From contig OZ017770.1 of the NCBI GenBank assembly GCA_963969345.1, positions 6,581,246-6,645,245 of the forward strand: a DNA stretch of 64,000 nucleotides, written 5' to 3'. This stretch comes from Turbatrix aceti (lineage: Eukaryota > Nematoda > Chromadorea > Rhabditida > Panagrolaimidae). The stretch's first letter is position 1. Each line of letters starts with the position of its first letter. The translations under genes were made by a program, and so were the position numbers. Below, piece after piece: positions 48,501-62,395 of the stretch. Below the pieces are notes generated by a model, which made no database searches, was not told the origin of the DNA, and saw nothing but the letters and a program-made list of their open reading frames with translations.

Positions 48501-51500
48501 AGGCTAACCTATGCCTGCAGTAGTGAATTTGTTGGCATCGATAGTGAGACCGGCTGGCTGTGGATCAAGGCAAATTATGACACTGTTAACGAAAATCAGT
48601 GGCTGGTCTCGGTAGCTGTCCAAGATAACGGCACACCACCCAACTTTGCATACGCTTCTGTTGTCATTAACATAATCAAAAAAATCGAGCCAATTGCCTA
48701 CCCCGCTTTTAAAACTGTATTTTTTCAAAACAACACCGATGAACAGAACATCCAAATTTCTAACAGATTTTTGTTCGAGTCCGGAGTTATTTTACCTTCA
48801 AACATTGAATACTTGTCCAGTGGCTCTCTATGGATGGAATCAACGTCAGTCATCCCGTACCAAAAAATTCCGTTTCTAGCAAAGGATCAGAGCAACAAAA
48901 ATGAATACGCCACAACGGTATACGCATTCCCGGAAGTAAAAAGCAACGTCCAATGCAATTTACTGCCAAAAATTCAAATAACAGATTTTCGAAAACGGTA
49001 CGCAATAAGCAATCTTTTTTTTGACAAGCAATATCGACTTTTGAATGGAACCAATTTTTTTACACTGTCAAAAACAACTGGTGAGCTGAAAATCAAAAAC
49101 ATCAAGTTGCCAGAATCCCAGGTGATACTGAGCATCGAAGTCAGCAGCTATCGTGATCCCAAAATCAGGAAAGAATGCACAATTCAAATTCAAACTCTGC
49201 TAAATCAAAAAATTGAAATTCGTTTTGAAAACACATTCTACACGGAGATAATCAACAACGAATTCACCGGAGCCATTGTCAAAGTCAACGCAATGGTTGA
49301 TGGCACTGTGCAAAAGAACGTCAAAATCGAATACACGCTTCACAAAAAAGAAAAACGGTTCAAAATAAACGAAGAAACCGGTGATCTGTTTTCCACGATG
49401 CCGCTCAAGTCAAACTCGCTGTACAACGTCTCAGTCTACGCCAGCATACCAAACCTACTCAAAATCGCTCACACGTTTGTCTTGATAAAAACAAGGCAAA
49501 ACGAAGACAACAGACCGGTGATCTGGGCCCCCAGAGATGTTGTGGTTTCGGAAAGCGCGCCGCTAGGCAGCATGATTGCCCAGGTGACGACGTACTCGCC
49601 GGATAACGCAGTGCAATTTGGAATTTTGAACGGCAACTTGCTGGGAACATTTATGATCGAAAAATCGTCAGGCAAGTTGTACTTGACCAGAAATCTGGAT
49701 TACGAAAAGATAACGGTTTATGATTTGCAAGTAATTGCAATCACTCAGAAAAGCAATGCAACAGCGAAAATAAAAATCAGAGTTGGCAATGAACGTGATA
49801 CGAAACCGATCTTGCGGGAAACAAAGTTTATGCTTGAGGTATGTCAAAAGTTGCAAATTGTGCAAAATTCAAAATTCGTTTCAGGAAAACTCCCCTGCCA
49901 ATACAACCGTAGCAAAATTAAGTTTTCAAGATCCAGAAAACAGAAGCTCAACTGATGATATTGGAATTTCTATCGTCTATCAAATTCCATCCAACGCACA
50001 TTTTTTTGTAAACAAGAAAAATGAGTTAGTAGCACGAAAATCAATCGACCGTGAAAAAAACCGGCAATACAAGCTGCGTGTTGTTGTTTTCGATCGCGCG
50101 TTGCCCTCTTTGAAAAGTGAGGCAATTTTGCTGGTCAATATCACCGACAAAAATGACAATGCACCCAAGTGTCCGACTAACGGTGCATTTATTATTCCTT
50201 CGAACGCGGTTTTTCCTTTGAAACTGCAAGTTCGATGTACGGATGCTGACGAGGATATCAACAAACTTATTGGCTACCGTCTCATGAATGGAAGCGATGA
50301 CTTTAGCCTCAGCGAAGACGGAATTATATCTCTTTGGGAACAACCAAAGAATGACATCACAGTACTGTCGATTTATGCTTTTGATCGGCACCAAAAAGGC
50401 AAAGAGTAAGCAACGCATTTTTTTGCTTTTTTAAGGTTATTTTAATCGCTTGCAGGTTCATGAATGACGACCTCAGACTGGCAACAAGCTTTCAAGTCGT
50501 CCTCGTGCGCCAGCTTAACAAATCTTCGATTTTCGACCTCGAACGTTCACACTTCAAGGCGGCAAGATTTACAGAGGGCGATGTAATTATTGGCACACTT
50601 CCGGCCGTAAAGAGCTCAGGCCGACGATTCTATCTCTTAAGCCGGACCCTTTACGAAGCGCCGCCAAATATTTGGCTATCAGACCGCTCTGCTGACCTGC
50701 ACATAACAAACTTTACGGCTTCGTTTGGCGACTCGTTCAACCTGGATGCAATCGGTGTCGATAGCGTGAATCACAAAAGTGAGATACACAAGGTTGGTTG
50801 GTTTTGACAAAAGAATCGTAAACACAGTCATGCACAACCCAATACCTTGAAATGGCACTTTTGCGAGACAGTTGCCACCTGTCTCCTGTGCAGATGGTCG
50901 GCAGGCGCTTTAGAGTAAACAAAGTCAGACAATGAAGGTGCGGGAAACACCTTGTTGTAATTTATGACTCGTTGCAGCCAGCGTTCAAACAGGATAGATG
51001 CAATAAAGGAAAAAAAGTAGGGGCAATTCTTTCATGGTCTCTTTTTTGCAGATTACTGTCGAATTCACAGAGAACGCCGACGTATTTGACGTTCCGGTCG
51101 AGGTATTCGAATTCAAAGTAAACGCAAGCGTTCCAAAAAATACATTTGTTGGAAGAGTCAAGTTTCGCGGCAAGAAAGGTCTAAACTACCAGTTGCGAAT
51201 CAAGGAGAACAATTTTCCGTTTCAAATCCGAAATTCAACAGGAGACTTAACAACAACAGATTTACTCAGTTTGCAAGATGTGACTGTATACACCGCAGAA
51301 GTCATAGCCAGCTCAAATTCCCAAAGCGTGGTAGTGCCAGTGATTATTCACATCGTAGATGACGGAAAAATTGCTCCGCATTTCACCCAGGATGAATTCA
51401 ACTTTTTCATCAGTGAAGACGCTTCGATTGGGGACTTTGTCGGACAGTTCGGGCTCAACACCTCCGTTTACCATGATTTTCACTATCAGCTTATTGGAGA

Positions 51501-54500
51501 CGTGAAAGGTACATTTGCCGTAGATATTGTATCAGGTGTCGTAACATTATCAGCCAGTCTTGATCACGAAAAAACTGCTTTCTACCACTTCAACGTTCGA
51601 ATCGCCAACGCCCATGGTGCCGAACGAGAGGCCAAAGTTTTTGTGTTCGTGGAAGACGTCAATGACGAAGTTCCATATTTTCTGCAAGAAAAAGAAAACG
51701 TAATTTCCGTTCGCGAAGACGAATCGATGGACAAACTTTTGTACAAATTTGAATTTGACGATGCTGATTTAGGTATGTTTTTTGGCGTTATGTTCTCTAT
51801 TAACAGTACTTTTAGTGAACACTTTCAACTTCGTTGTCGACCCTTTCACTAATCCATACAACAATTTCGTGGTCAATACGATTGGCGAAGTCTACATTCA
51901 GCATCCGTTAAATCGTGAAAAACAATCGCACTTCAACTTGAGTATAACACTTCATGATGCCTACCACCCGTGTTCAGGTATTTCTTTTTTGTTACCATTT
52001 CCACCCATATATTGCTTTTTTGTAGTTCGGAGTGCGCAAACATATCTCATTGTGAAAGTGCTGGATGCCAACGACAATGCGCCTGAATTCAAGAGCGGGG
52101 AAACTTTCCAAGTTTCTGAAAACGCAAAACCCGGATTTGTGTGCGGAAGTGTCTATGCAACAGATGCCGATGATGATGAATATCACCTTAACAATTTTGT
52201 TCAATATAGAATTGATCCTTTTTCAAATCCCGATGGAACTTTTGTCGTTGACTCACTTTACGGTTACATTATTGTCAACAAACCGCTTGATAGTGAAGCC
52301 AAAAAATCCTATCGTCTGAAAATCATCGCAGAAGATGCAGGTGTGCCCCAGCTGCGTTCCGAGCAGTGGATCACAATTGATGTTCAAGATGAAGATAATC
52401 ATTTGCCAACGTTATCATCGTTAAAACAAGAAATCGAAGTCAATGAAACATTGCCTATTGGTTCACTCGTGGCTTCCATTCGGTACGATGATCCAGATGA
52501 AGGCGACAACGCGCGCGTGATGTTCAAACTGCTGAATGAAAAAAATCACTTCCGAGTTTCTGTTTTAACTGGAAACGTATTTACAAAAGCCAACTTGGAT
52601 TTTGAGACTCGAAAAGAATACATGTTGAATATCAGTGTAACTCCAGTTTCTGAAAAACACCAAATTCAGTATCAGTAAGTTTCCAGCGTTTTCAGAAAAT
52701 CAAAATTTAAATTTATTTAATTTTAGCTTAATTCACATAATTGTGTTGCCACAGAATGACAAAGTACCCCGCTTTGTCGACGGTAAAAGTGTAACGATAG
52801 AGGTCACGGAAAACGCAAATCTGTCGTATCGTTACATCTTGAAGACTTTTCACGCAGTAGATTCGGATTTGCCACCGACTAAGCAACAGGCAGTGTTTTC
52901 AATGGCAAACGGTAACGACTCAGTTTTTACTGTTAATTCTACAACTGGCGATTTGCTATTACTCATGCCACTGGATTACGAAGAAAAACACGAATACAAA
53001 CTTACTCTCCAGGCAGTTGATGTGGAAAATCAATTGATGGGTTCCAGCATGCAAGTAACTATCAGAGTCATCGACGTCAACGATAACGCACCTCAATTTC
53101 AAGCGCCGTACTTTTGGCTGACAGTCAAGGAAAATACAGAACCGGGAGACGTTCTGCTTACTGTTAAGGCAACAGATAAGGACAATGGCAACAACGGCGT
53201 CGTGAACTACATGCTGGCCAACGAGAAGCACGTTCCATTCACAATTGACTACTACACCGGTGAAATCCGGGCAAATGAGATCTTAGACTACGAAAAGCAG
53301 CCCATTTACGAGCTTTTTGTCATTGCTTTTGATAATGGACGCTTTCAAGAGTTGAAATCTACAACTTCGGTTATCGTTTATGTCGAAGACGAAAACGACA
53401 ACAGTCCTGTGATCCAAAGTCTTCATGAAGATATTCTTATTCGAGAAGATACAAAAAAGGGTGATGCGGTTTTTACATTAAGTATTTGCGATGCAGATGT
53501 GAACGACGAACTCAACATTCAACTTTCTGGATCTGATCAACAGTATTTTACCATTGACAAACGTGGCATCATCAGAGCTCGGTACAACCTTCCCACCAAG
53601 GTTGAATTCACCCTTTTTGTCACTGCTACAGACTTGAAAAATCGAACTGCAATGATTGAGCTCAATTTTTACCCTGCTCCGGTTTCGCATTTTCCAGTGT
53701 TTCAACTAACTCAAACTCGTTTTGAGTTGCCGGAAACTGCTACTCCAAATGCTCTTACTTCTTTCCGAGCCAGTTCCATGGACGACGAGTGCGTGAGATT
53801 TTCAATTGCCAGCGGAAACTGTCGATCCAATTTTGAAATTGATTTTTTTACCGGGGATTTTACGGTTATCAGAGCAGACTATGAAGAAGAACGCGAACAT
53901 CATGTCTTCATTGCAGCCACTGACTGCAAGACTCCAAGCCATACCACAATTTTATCAGTGGTTGTTGCCGTCAAAGATGTCAATGACAACGCTCCAGTAT
54001 TCCTCATTCCACCATTCAATACACTGGTAATCGAAGAAAACATTGATCCTGTGACCACGGTACCGATTTTCAAAGTACGAGCTACAGATAAGGATTCCGG
54101 AACTTTCGGAACTGTTCGATATCGATTTGCAAATGGCAGCGATGATGTGTACTTTGGAATTGACAGTCAAACCGGAGATATTTTCCAACTTAAAGCTTTG
54201 GATCGAGAAGAAACTCCCGTTCATAGGCTGGCCATTGAAGCGTATGACGGCGGTTATCATCCTAAATCGAGTGTAGCCATTTTAGAGGTATGCACATTTG
54301 AAAATCAATTTTTACAGAAAAATTGTTACAGATTACGGTTGCTGATCAAAATGACAATGCTCCTAAATTTCTACGCTTACTGAAGATTCACGTATCGGAA
54401 GATACCCCGGTAGGATCTCATTTGACTAGAATTGAATTTTCGGACGCTGATTCCGAAGAATTAGCAAACTTCACGGTTTCAATTCATGGAGATGATGCAC

Positions 54501-57500
54501 AATATTTCTTTATTAATCAGTCAACGGGAGATTTATCACTGGCCAAACCACTGGATCGCGAAAAAGTAAGTTTTTTAAAATTTACGTCATTTTGTTGTAT
54601 AATCAATTTTAGAAGTCAGAACTCACCTTCATGGTTCAAGTCAATGACGAACTTTGGCAGGTGTCATCCAGAATGCGGGTTATTGTAGTCGACGTAAATG
54701 ACAACGCACCGAAATTTGATCAGTATATTTATACATTTACACTGCCATCAAATCTAGTTGAAAAGCATTCGGCCATTGGACAAGTTGCGGCTACCGATGC
54801 GGACTCAGGTGACAACCAGAAAGTCCGATATTATACTTCTGACGACGAACAAATCATTTACGTCGAGCCAGATACCGGCATTATCAGATGGGCGCTTAAT
54901 TTTATCCCGGAAAGCTTTTCGATCATTCGAACAACAATTTTTGCGATGGATCAAGGTTATTTGAGCGGTGTAGCTAACACCACGCTTGAAGTGCAATTGG
55001 TGCCACAAGACAGCGATTTCAAGTTCAACAAGCCGGTTTATTCATTTACAGTGTTTGACGGGGATGAAGAAACTGTACTTTTTGGAAAGCTGGAAACGGT
55101 TCTAAATGCTAGTGCTAATCAGGTGTGTTTTCCTAAAATCTGTTATTTGTTTCAAATTTTTTTTTTTTTTCAGTTTACTTTTTCTCTGAATCCAGATAAC
55201 AAATGTTTTACCGTAAGTCCCGACACGCTTCTGATTTATGGAAAAATGAGTTGCTTGAAACCAAATGAATGGCAAAACTACACTGTATCAGGGATGTTTG
55301 ACAACAACGTCGTTGGTGAAGCTGAAATCAGTTTCCGAAAAACAATGAAGCAGTTGAAGTTTACCCAACCAACGTAAGCTGTTGCAACCAACTAAGGTTG
55401 AACAATGAATCATTGTCTCGTTTTCAGGTACACCTTCACATTGTCAGAATCAGCAAAACAAAACACAACCCTTGGATTTGTTTCCGCACTTGAACCAGCA
55501 GTTTATCAGTTGGAGGGAGGAGCCAGTCATCTATTAGAAGTCGATTCAACTTCAGGACGCGTCTACTGCTCTAAGCCCATTGATTTTGATACTCTGCAGA
55601 TTATCTCCAAGTTGTCTTCCACAATTGTGGCTTTGACGTCGCCGTACAGAAATGCTACGGGAGTTATTCGATTGACAACTCGTTCTAGCCATACTCCTCA
55701 ATTCCATCAGCCATTTGAGTTTCTCTACGTCAATGGCCCGATTCCAAGCGGAGTTCCCATCTACAAAGCCAACGCGATCCATGGTGTTCGGTATCTGCTT
55801 AACAGCTCTTCAACAGCCTTCGACGTCGATCAAAAAGCAGGAACAATTTTTACCCTGAAAACTATCGATTTTTCTGTTTTTCAAAGCTATGATATTGCAA
55901 TCATGGCTTTAAGCAGCGATTCATCAAAGAATGCGACCATGCTTTTGAAACTGCAGTACCGATCGCTGCCCCAGAACACTGCTTCGTTTTCGCAACCTTT
56001 TTGGAAGTTCGAAATCAGTCGTCGATCGCCGCCGTCTTCGGTTGTAGGCAGTCTGGCCGGAAATTCTATCGTAGACCAGCCTTTGTTCTATCTGAGCTCT
56101 AACAATTGGTTTGGAATAGAAAGGCATTCAGGCGACATTTTGGTCACAAACAAGTCAAATTCTATGGATTCTCATCAGCTGTTAGCAATTGTTAAATCTG
56201 GATCGCTTGCGCGAAGACCACCTGATCTTGCTGAAATTAGCATCGCAACCACAAATCTGGCTCCTGTTCCAAGTTTTACCCAGCGTGAATACAATGTACA
56301 GATTTTGGAATCTACAACGAATGCTGTGGTTCTCGAGTTGGAAATGGAGCTTCCGAAAGATTGTGCTTTCAGCTTACAAGGCGATTTTCACGAAGTAAGT
56401 TTTAAGCGATGATGATCCTTTTCAAATTTATTTTTAGGACTTTTGCATCAACAACAGAGGCCGCGTTTCGATCTGTGGCAAACTTCGTCAAGTGGATTAC
56501 GATCTTACTATTGTCATCACATCTGGAACAACTTTGAAATCGAAAGCGAATTTTAAAATATCAATTGTACCTGCGACGTATCCCCGAATAGCAGAATCAA
56601 CGCTAATTAGTCATGTAATGGAAAATGCAAATTCCGCTCTTAACGTGCTAAAACTGAAAGCACTGGATGCCGATTCTAATTATAAATTTGTATTTGCTGA
56701 ACCAAATTTGGACAAGGTTAGTGAAAATTCATAATTTGTAAATTTATAACATTTTTTCAGATGTTTCACCTTAACGAGTCAACCGGTGTGCTCCAAGTAC
56801 TCGTTCCACTGGATCGTGAACAAAAATCACTGCACATACTACCGGTGCAACTCATCACGGATCGTAATTCTTTCAACGCTCAAATCAGAGTCTTCGTTGA
56901 TGATGTCGATGACAATTCTGAAACGAGCGACGAATTGCTAATTTGTATTTTCTCAGATGATCAGCTATTTACCGGTATCGTTCCGGGGGCCCATCCTGCA
57001 GATGCTGATGAAATCTATCAATCTACCTGTCTTGCTGCCAATGGAGCAGGCAACGAAGTCAGACTAAACTCGGATTGCAGTTTTAATTTTGAAAACCTAA
57101 TGGTTGGCGAATATGACTTGAAGGCAAAAACCGAATCCCGCGGGTCATATCCAATTAACGTGCGATTCTACGAGACTACTCGTCAAATTCGAGACGAGTC
57201 CATGTTTTTGGAATGCTCCGGAAACCATCGCGACATCGCAGATTTTATGTCGCTGCTGCAAAGCACTATTCCTGACATGCTGGTGCACTACATCGCCGTG
57301 AGCCCTGTTTCAGAAATTTCTGTACAACTTCAGCTCGCCATTATCGCAATCAGCGGGGTGGTGCTTCCAAAAGTTGAAGCAGTTCGTATCGTGGAAAATT
57401 TCCTGTCAAAAAAGCGACACTTGCTGAACGTTTATGATATTCATGTCCTGGACAATCTTTGCGACTGTGATTCATGTGCAAAGACAGTTGACGCTGCTAT

Positions 57501-59829
57501 GACATTCAGAAGTCGAGCTGCAATGTGGACAATTCCGACGACGAGTTGGACTCACCAATGCGGAGCGGATCGTCCTCAGAACACCATCGCCGGCCAGATG
57601 TGTGGATCTTTGCCATGCTTGAAGTACGTTTTTCAGACCTCTCAATTCCTTGTATCCAATGCATGTTTCAGTGGGGTGTGCCTGAACAATTCCACTTGCC
57701 TATGCAAACCGAATTATTACGGCATTACATGTTCGTCGAAGACCTACTCATTTGGATACAATTCTTTTGCTGAGTACACAACAGGAAAAAAAATAACACA
57801 TATTTCCTTTGATATCCTAACAACTGAAAGTGTTAGTTTTTTTGTTGTTCATCAACAAAAAATATTTCAATTGAAAAATGCAATTTTAGAGTGGCTTAGT
57901 GCTCCACACAGAATCGACAACCGGAAATCGCATTATCGTACACTTCGTCGATGGTCGTCTGGGCATTTGGAGCACGTCGTCAACGGGCCACCATGAAAGA
58001 AGGCTAAAAACAAAGTTCAACGATGGTCATTGGCATCGAGTTATCCTTTTCACAAATCCTTCTGGCACGATGTCACTGGTCATGGAAGATTGCAGCGATG
58101 CACGATGCGCAACCTGCCAGAGTGCGGATTGTCATACCGTGCTGCCAGCAATCAACATTGATTCCCAAATTGTGTTTGGAAAAGCGCGGCAAGATGACAT
58201 TTTCCCGGATGTCGATTTCCTCTCTCTGAGAGCCTGCATAAAGGAAGTCCAGATCAACGGCAAGCCCATCGAAGACCAACTACGTGAATTTGACACGTTG
58301 TCCGTCTGTCCGCTTCTCATGCCCAACAGCCCGTGCGACAGCCCGCATTCGGCCTGTTCAGGCGGCATCTGCATACCCGATTGGGATGGCTTCAAATGCG
58401 TGTGCGACGAAAGCGTCGAAGCTGCTGATTGCAACTTTGGTAAGAGTTTGCTTTCTGCTGACATCTAGAATTATTTGACATGTTTGCAGACAAACAAAGT
58501 GTCTCACTGCGTTCTGAAGACGGCCTACGACTTGACTATTCGCCTTGGATTCGGCGTCGCCTGTCAGCCAGGACAAAGAATAACGAGCATTTGTCACGTT
58601 TTAACTCTGCCGAGTTAGACGAATTGTCCAAGACATTCTGGCAGACAGAAAGCGGTGAATTATCTCAGTTTATCGAGCTTGACATACGTTTTACCGCCAT
58701 CGATGCGCATGTCTTCACAATGCACTACGGACAATACGAAGTATCACTCAGGATTCACAACAAGGAAATACACTACGGAATATTTTTTGAAAATCGACTC
58801 GTTGTGGAGGTCATTGCTGAGCGCACTATCAACGATGGCATCTGGCACCGCGTCAAAATCGATGTCGATGAATCTGGCAAGCATGTGACGCTTTCTGTCG
58901 ACGGGCAAAGCAAACAAATCACATCCGCATTTGCTTTTCCTCAGTTTGCTTTCGACGGCTTGGATTACGTAAACCTAGGCAGCACCTCAGGGGGTGAATC
59001 TTTTACGGGATGCCTCAAGCGATTGGTCATCAACGGCCAACTGCAGCCATTGCATCCCGATTTCCCTTCGTTAGTCAAGCAAGTGAGTTCGAACTTTTCC
59101 CATCTTAGCGAAACAATTTTTTAACTAATCACGTTTTAGTTTTTCTTACCAAGGAGCGATAGCCACGGTACCGGTCTCGTTCCGGGCTGTGAGGGTGAAA
59201 CGCCATGCAGCCCTAACAAAGGAAGCGGTTACGAATGCACCTCTGTATTTTCAAGCCAGAGAATGCGTGTTACCATCCTTTCGGGCGCCACCGTCGTATT
59301 CTTTGTCATTCTTGCTTTGGTATTTGTAGCCATCATTCAATTCAAGTTTACAAATCGTAAACATGTTGACAATCAATCATGTGCCAGAGTAAGCAATTTG
59401 CAACTTGTCACCTCAGAAAATCCGATGCAAAGAGCCGGATACTACTCGGCAGACGAGTTTATTGCCTCCATGCTAGTGAACCAAAATAAGCAACGCGATC
59501 CCGGTTGCCACAACGCGGCCTACTCACATCACTCTCTTGACAGTTCACACATTTACGACGAGGCGATGGGGGCTAACGTCTGCCATCCCGCTTCGACGGC
59601 TAATGCCCATCAGAAACCAAGTGTATGCTTTAAAACATGTCATTCTGGCACTCAGCAGTTGTATAATCGTTTCTTACAGATTATTCCACGCCACATAAAG
59701 ACGTCTCCTCAATTTCCTCCCGAACGCCGGTCTTGTTACGATTTCCCTGTGCCGTTGTCCCTCTGCGATTTTCACGTCGAACCAGAGGTATCCAGTTTTT
59801 CCGGCGATGAAATGTCGCACAGAGTATAA
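45521..59829 (+). CDS. cdh-4: Fat-like giant cadherin (CDH-4 type)
   Basis: Single-pass adhesion receptor for planar polarity and axon/cell guidance. Twenty-three exons: 45521-45617, 45669-45934, 45984-46490, 46549-47607, 47668-47910, 47957-48148, 48198-49838, 49885-50405, 50456-50792, 51052-51772, 51816-51977, 52026-52674, 52727-54287, 54332-54565, 54613-55122, 55174-55373, 55428-56394, 56438-56716, 56761-57623, 57672-57831, 57890-58439, 58490-59082, 59140-59829; about 4,333 residues, like C. elegans CDH-4. After the signal peptide come about 30 cadherin repeats (LDREK, DxNDNAP, DxD). Next are EGF (CGSLPCLNGVC, ~3655-3685), laminin G (VHFVDGRLGIW), EGF (CDSPHSACSGGIC), a second laminin G (NDGIWHRVKIDVD), one helix (~4148-4171) and a ~160-residue cytoplasmic tail. 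Intron 1 has a GC donor. Intron 57624-57671 is stop-free and in frame; removal restores the EGF. A similar 57-nt segment at 59623-59679 may be an intron. Confidence 0.95.
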
Positions 59830-61091
59830 ATAGAAAATGAAAAATCCGTGTATTTGTTTGTACATATATTATTTATTGCTCACTGTATCCTAGTCAAACA
59901 GAAAATAGAATAAAATAGAATATTGCTATTCCACGCGCGGCAAAAAAATGTCATAACACAAGTTATCGGTTGGTTCAAAAACTGAGTTAAACATTTCTGG
60001 GAGCCGTGAAAAAAAACTACGCCAAACCCAGCAGGGAATTGTCAAGTTTGACACAAGTTGCATGACGTATGAGGAAGAGCCAGGGGAGTGGTCCGGGATT
60101 TGGCGAAGGGTCCAGAAGAATGAGTAACCGACAAAGGAGAATAAAGCTGTTGTCCATTTTTGACGCCTCTGTGACTTTTTAAAAATGCCCTTTTTGCCCA
60201 AATAATCTATGACAATGCCGGGAGGAATACAATGTGCTAAAAATGTCTTATACTGACTATGAAAAGCCCTCTACCCTTGCCTTTGACATTTTTTTCCGCG
60301 CCGCCCGCAGAATGACCAATAACCCCCCTCATGTCAGTGGTGGTATTTAGCAAGTTTTGGTCGGCGAAGTCTAACATTCATTACTTTCTTTCCTCTATTT
60401 TCTTGTGTTTGACCAATTCATAGTTCGGCAACACCTCGGCTGTCCGGCCAGTCAGCTGGCGCCTTTTTTTTGGCGCTTTGTCTTTCAGGACATTCGTTTG
60501 TTTTTTCTGACGACTGCGCATCTGTTCCTTGTTTCTTTCAGGAAGGTCAAACGGCATCGATGCTCGTCTCTTTGTATAAACCCCAGCCGTTTGTTTGCAA
60601 TTGTCAAAGTTGACATTTCGGCACTTTTTTAAAAATCTGTGTATGGACTGACGGGTGGCGGAAGGAAAAATGCTTTATTCCCGGGTGAGACAAAAAAACG
60701 TCTAACATAATCGATGGCCGCTTGATCGGCCCCCTGTTTGTGCTGTTTGTGCTGTTTTTAATTTTTTTTCATGTTCAATGATATGCTGAGGTGCTCATTT
60801 GACGGGTTTCGTCGTGTTCACGCTATTTCCGTGCTTGCAAAACACATGCACTAAATTTTGTTCGCTTCGGCGGGGGCTGTAAATTTTGAGGTTACGTCAG
60901 TTGTCGGTATCACTTCCCTCAGGCTCGCTATGTCGTTTGTCGCAATGCAATAATACACAGACATTTTTTTGTCTGCAGCTTAGCCGAGTCAAGGTTATCT
61001 CATATACACCAACCTTTGCTTCCTGCCACCTGGTTGTAATTTCACTTGTGTAATTAGTATTTTCCCTTCTGGGTGTGCCTTTGCTTCTTCA
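59830..61091. other. Intergenic after the cadherin
   Basis: Cadherin 3' UTR with AATAAA near 59910, then no supported gene. The minus frame at 59926-60201 starts with TTG and lacks splice or domain support. Confidence 0.4.
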
Positions 61092-61531
61092 ATGCCAGGC
61101 GACGCCGATCTGCCTTTGACTATTATTTGTTGCGCATCGGTGATCGCCGCGCTCTTTGTCGTCCTCACAGAGCCTATCGTTGCCTCGATTTTAATCATCT
61201 TTTTGGCGGTGTTTGTTTTTTGGCGGTTTGAGCAGGGTTGCAAAAAGGCGGACAATATCACCGACGAACGCATGCACTTGTCGGGGTCTTTGACTGCGCA
61301 TTCATCGTCAGTTTCTATAACATCCGCTCCGGATCAAGGCGATTTCGAAGAGGACACGGACGAGCAAAACGCTTCATCTGGCTTTCGACGTTGCCGCTTA
61401 CTGCTTACCAACCAAGTACCCCTCATGGCCAGCCACTTTGAGCAAATGTCGATTCGGCAGTAAGTCTGAATTTTTTGATTTGTCATGTCCTAATCCCCAG
61501 AACTAACAATGACTCGTACTTCTTGCCGTGA
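61092..61531 (+). CDS. Small two-helix membrane protein of unknown function (132 aa)
   Basis: Exons 61092-61459 and 61501-61531 join in phase 2 across a 41-bp intron with a GTAAGT donor and CCCCAG acceptor. After MPGDAD come two adjacent hydrophobic segments (LPLTIICCASVIAALFVVL and PIVASILIIFLAVFVFW), forming a likely helical hairpin. The remaining 85 residues are hydrophilic, with Ser-rich and acidic patches (FEEDTDEQNASS) and a terminus NDSYFLP. I do not recognise the family. Gene status rests on the clean ATG, the hydropathy pattern and the splice site that extends the frame. Confidence 0.55.
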
Positions 61532-62395
61532 ACGTACATTTTGTGCGCGAAAAGTTGACTTAGACAATGAATCACCCACACCTTATCCCACGTTTTCCAA
61601 AATACACACTATTGTGCTAACGACGAATTGCATTTTTTGACACAACTATCCTGTGTCTACTGCGTATGACTGCTTTTTTTCCCTCCGCTCTACTGACCGG
61701 CGGAGTGTGTTTTTTTTATCATAACCCTGGCATGTACATGTAATTATGCTTGCATTCAAAAAAAAATATGGAGCAAGGTATAGGATTTCACATTGCAGTC
61801 TGATGCAATAGCCGATCGGATAAAAAGTGAACATAATGAACACCCCAAAGTGCTCCGCGACTAACGGCGACAATATTTTGTCAGACCACCGACTGAAGCA
61901 GCAGCAACGCCGTTGCCGAAGTCTTGGACCCGGAACTAGCCGCACGGCGTTTACAGTTTTTCCACTGAACGAACTTGGTGAGTGTGAATAAGTCGAACGC
62001 TTTTCAAAAATTCCCTTTTTTCCAATATGCAATGCATTTTTTATACCACACCTGTAAGGAGTGGGGCACAAGACATTTGTTTGTCGAAAGAGGGTAAAGT
62101 GATCAAAGCATTTTGCATAGAACGACGTACAATCGCATTGAGGTTGTGTTAACGATCTTTTTACAGCAACCATTCAAAGGTATTTAAGTGAACAAACATA
62201 ACATTGCTCAGTTTACCTTGTGTTTATCATATAACTCATGGTTGCATACATTTTTTTGATAATGCAACATGATGGGGGCCTTATCAAACTTCGTTCCGGA
62301 CTCACTCAGTTTTTAGTTGTCCAGTAAGCAAAATGCATATTGCCTGTGTAAAATATTCCCGTTTTCAAAGAACCAAAAATGTTCTTCTAGAAACA
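61532..62395. other. Intergenic
   Basis: No supported gene. A minus-strand ATG frame covers 61646-62173 (175 codons, cysteine- and serine-rich) with no recognisable domain. A TTCTAG acceptor ends 5 nt before the next ATG. Confidence 0.35.

Noticed and set aside
61646..62173. 175-codon minus-strand ATG frame
   Set aside because: No domain, irregular composition and no splice evidence; likely chance in intergenic DNA.
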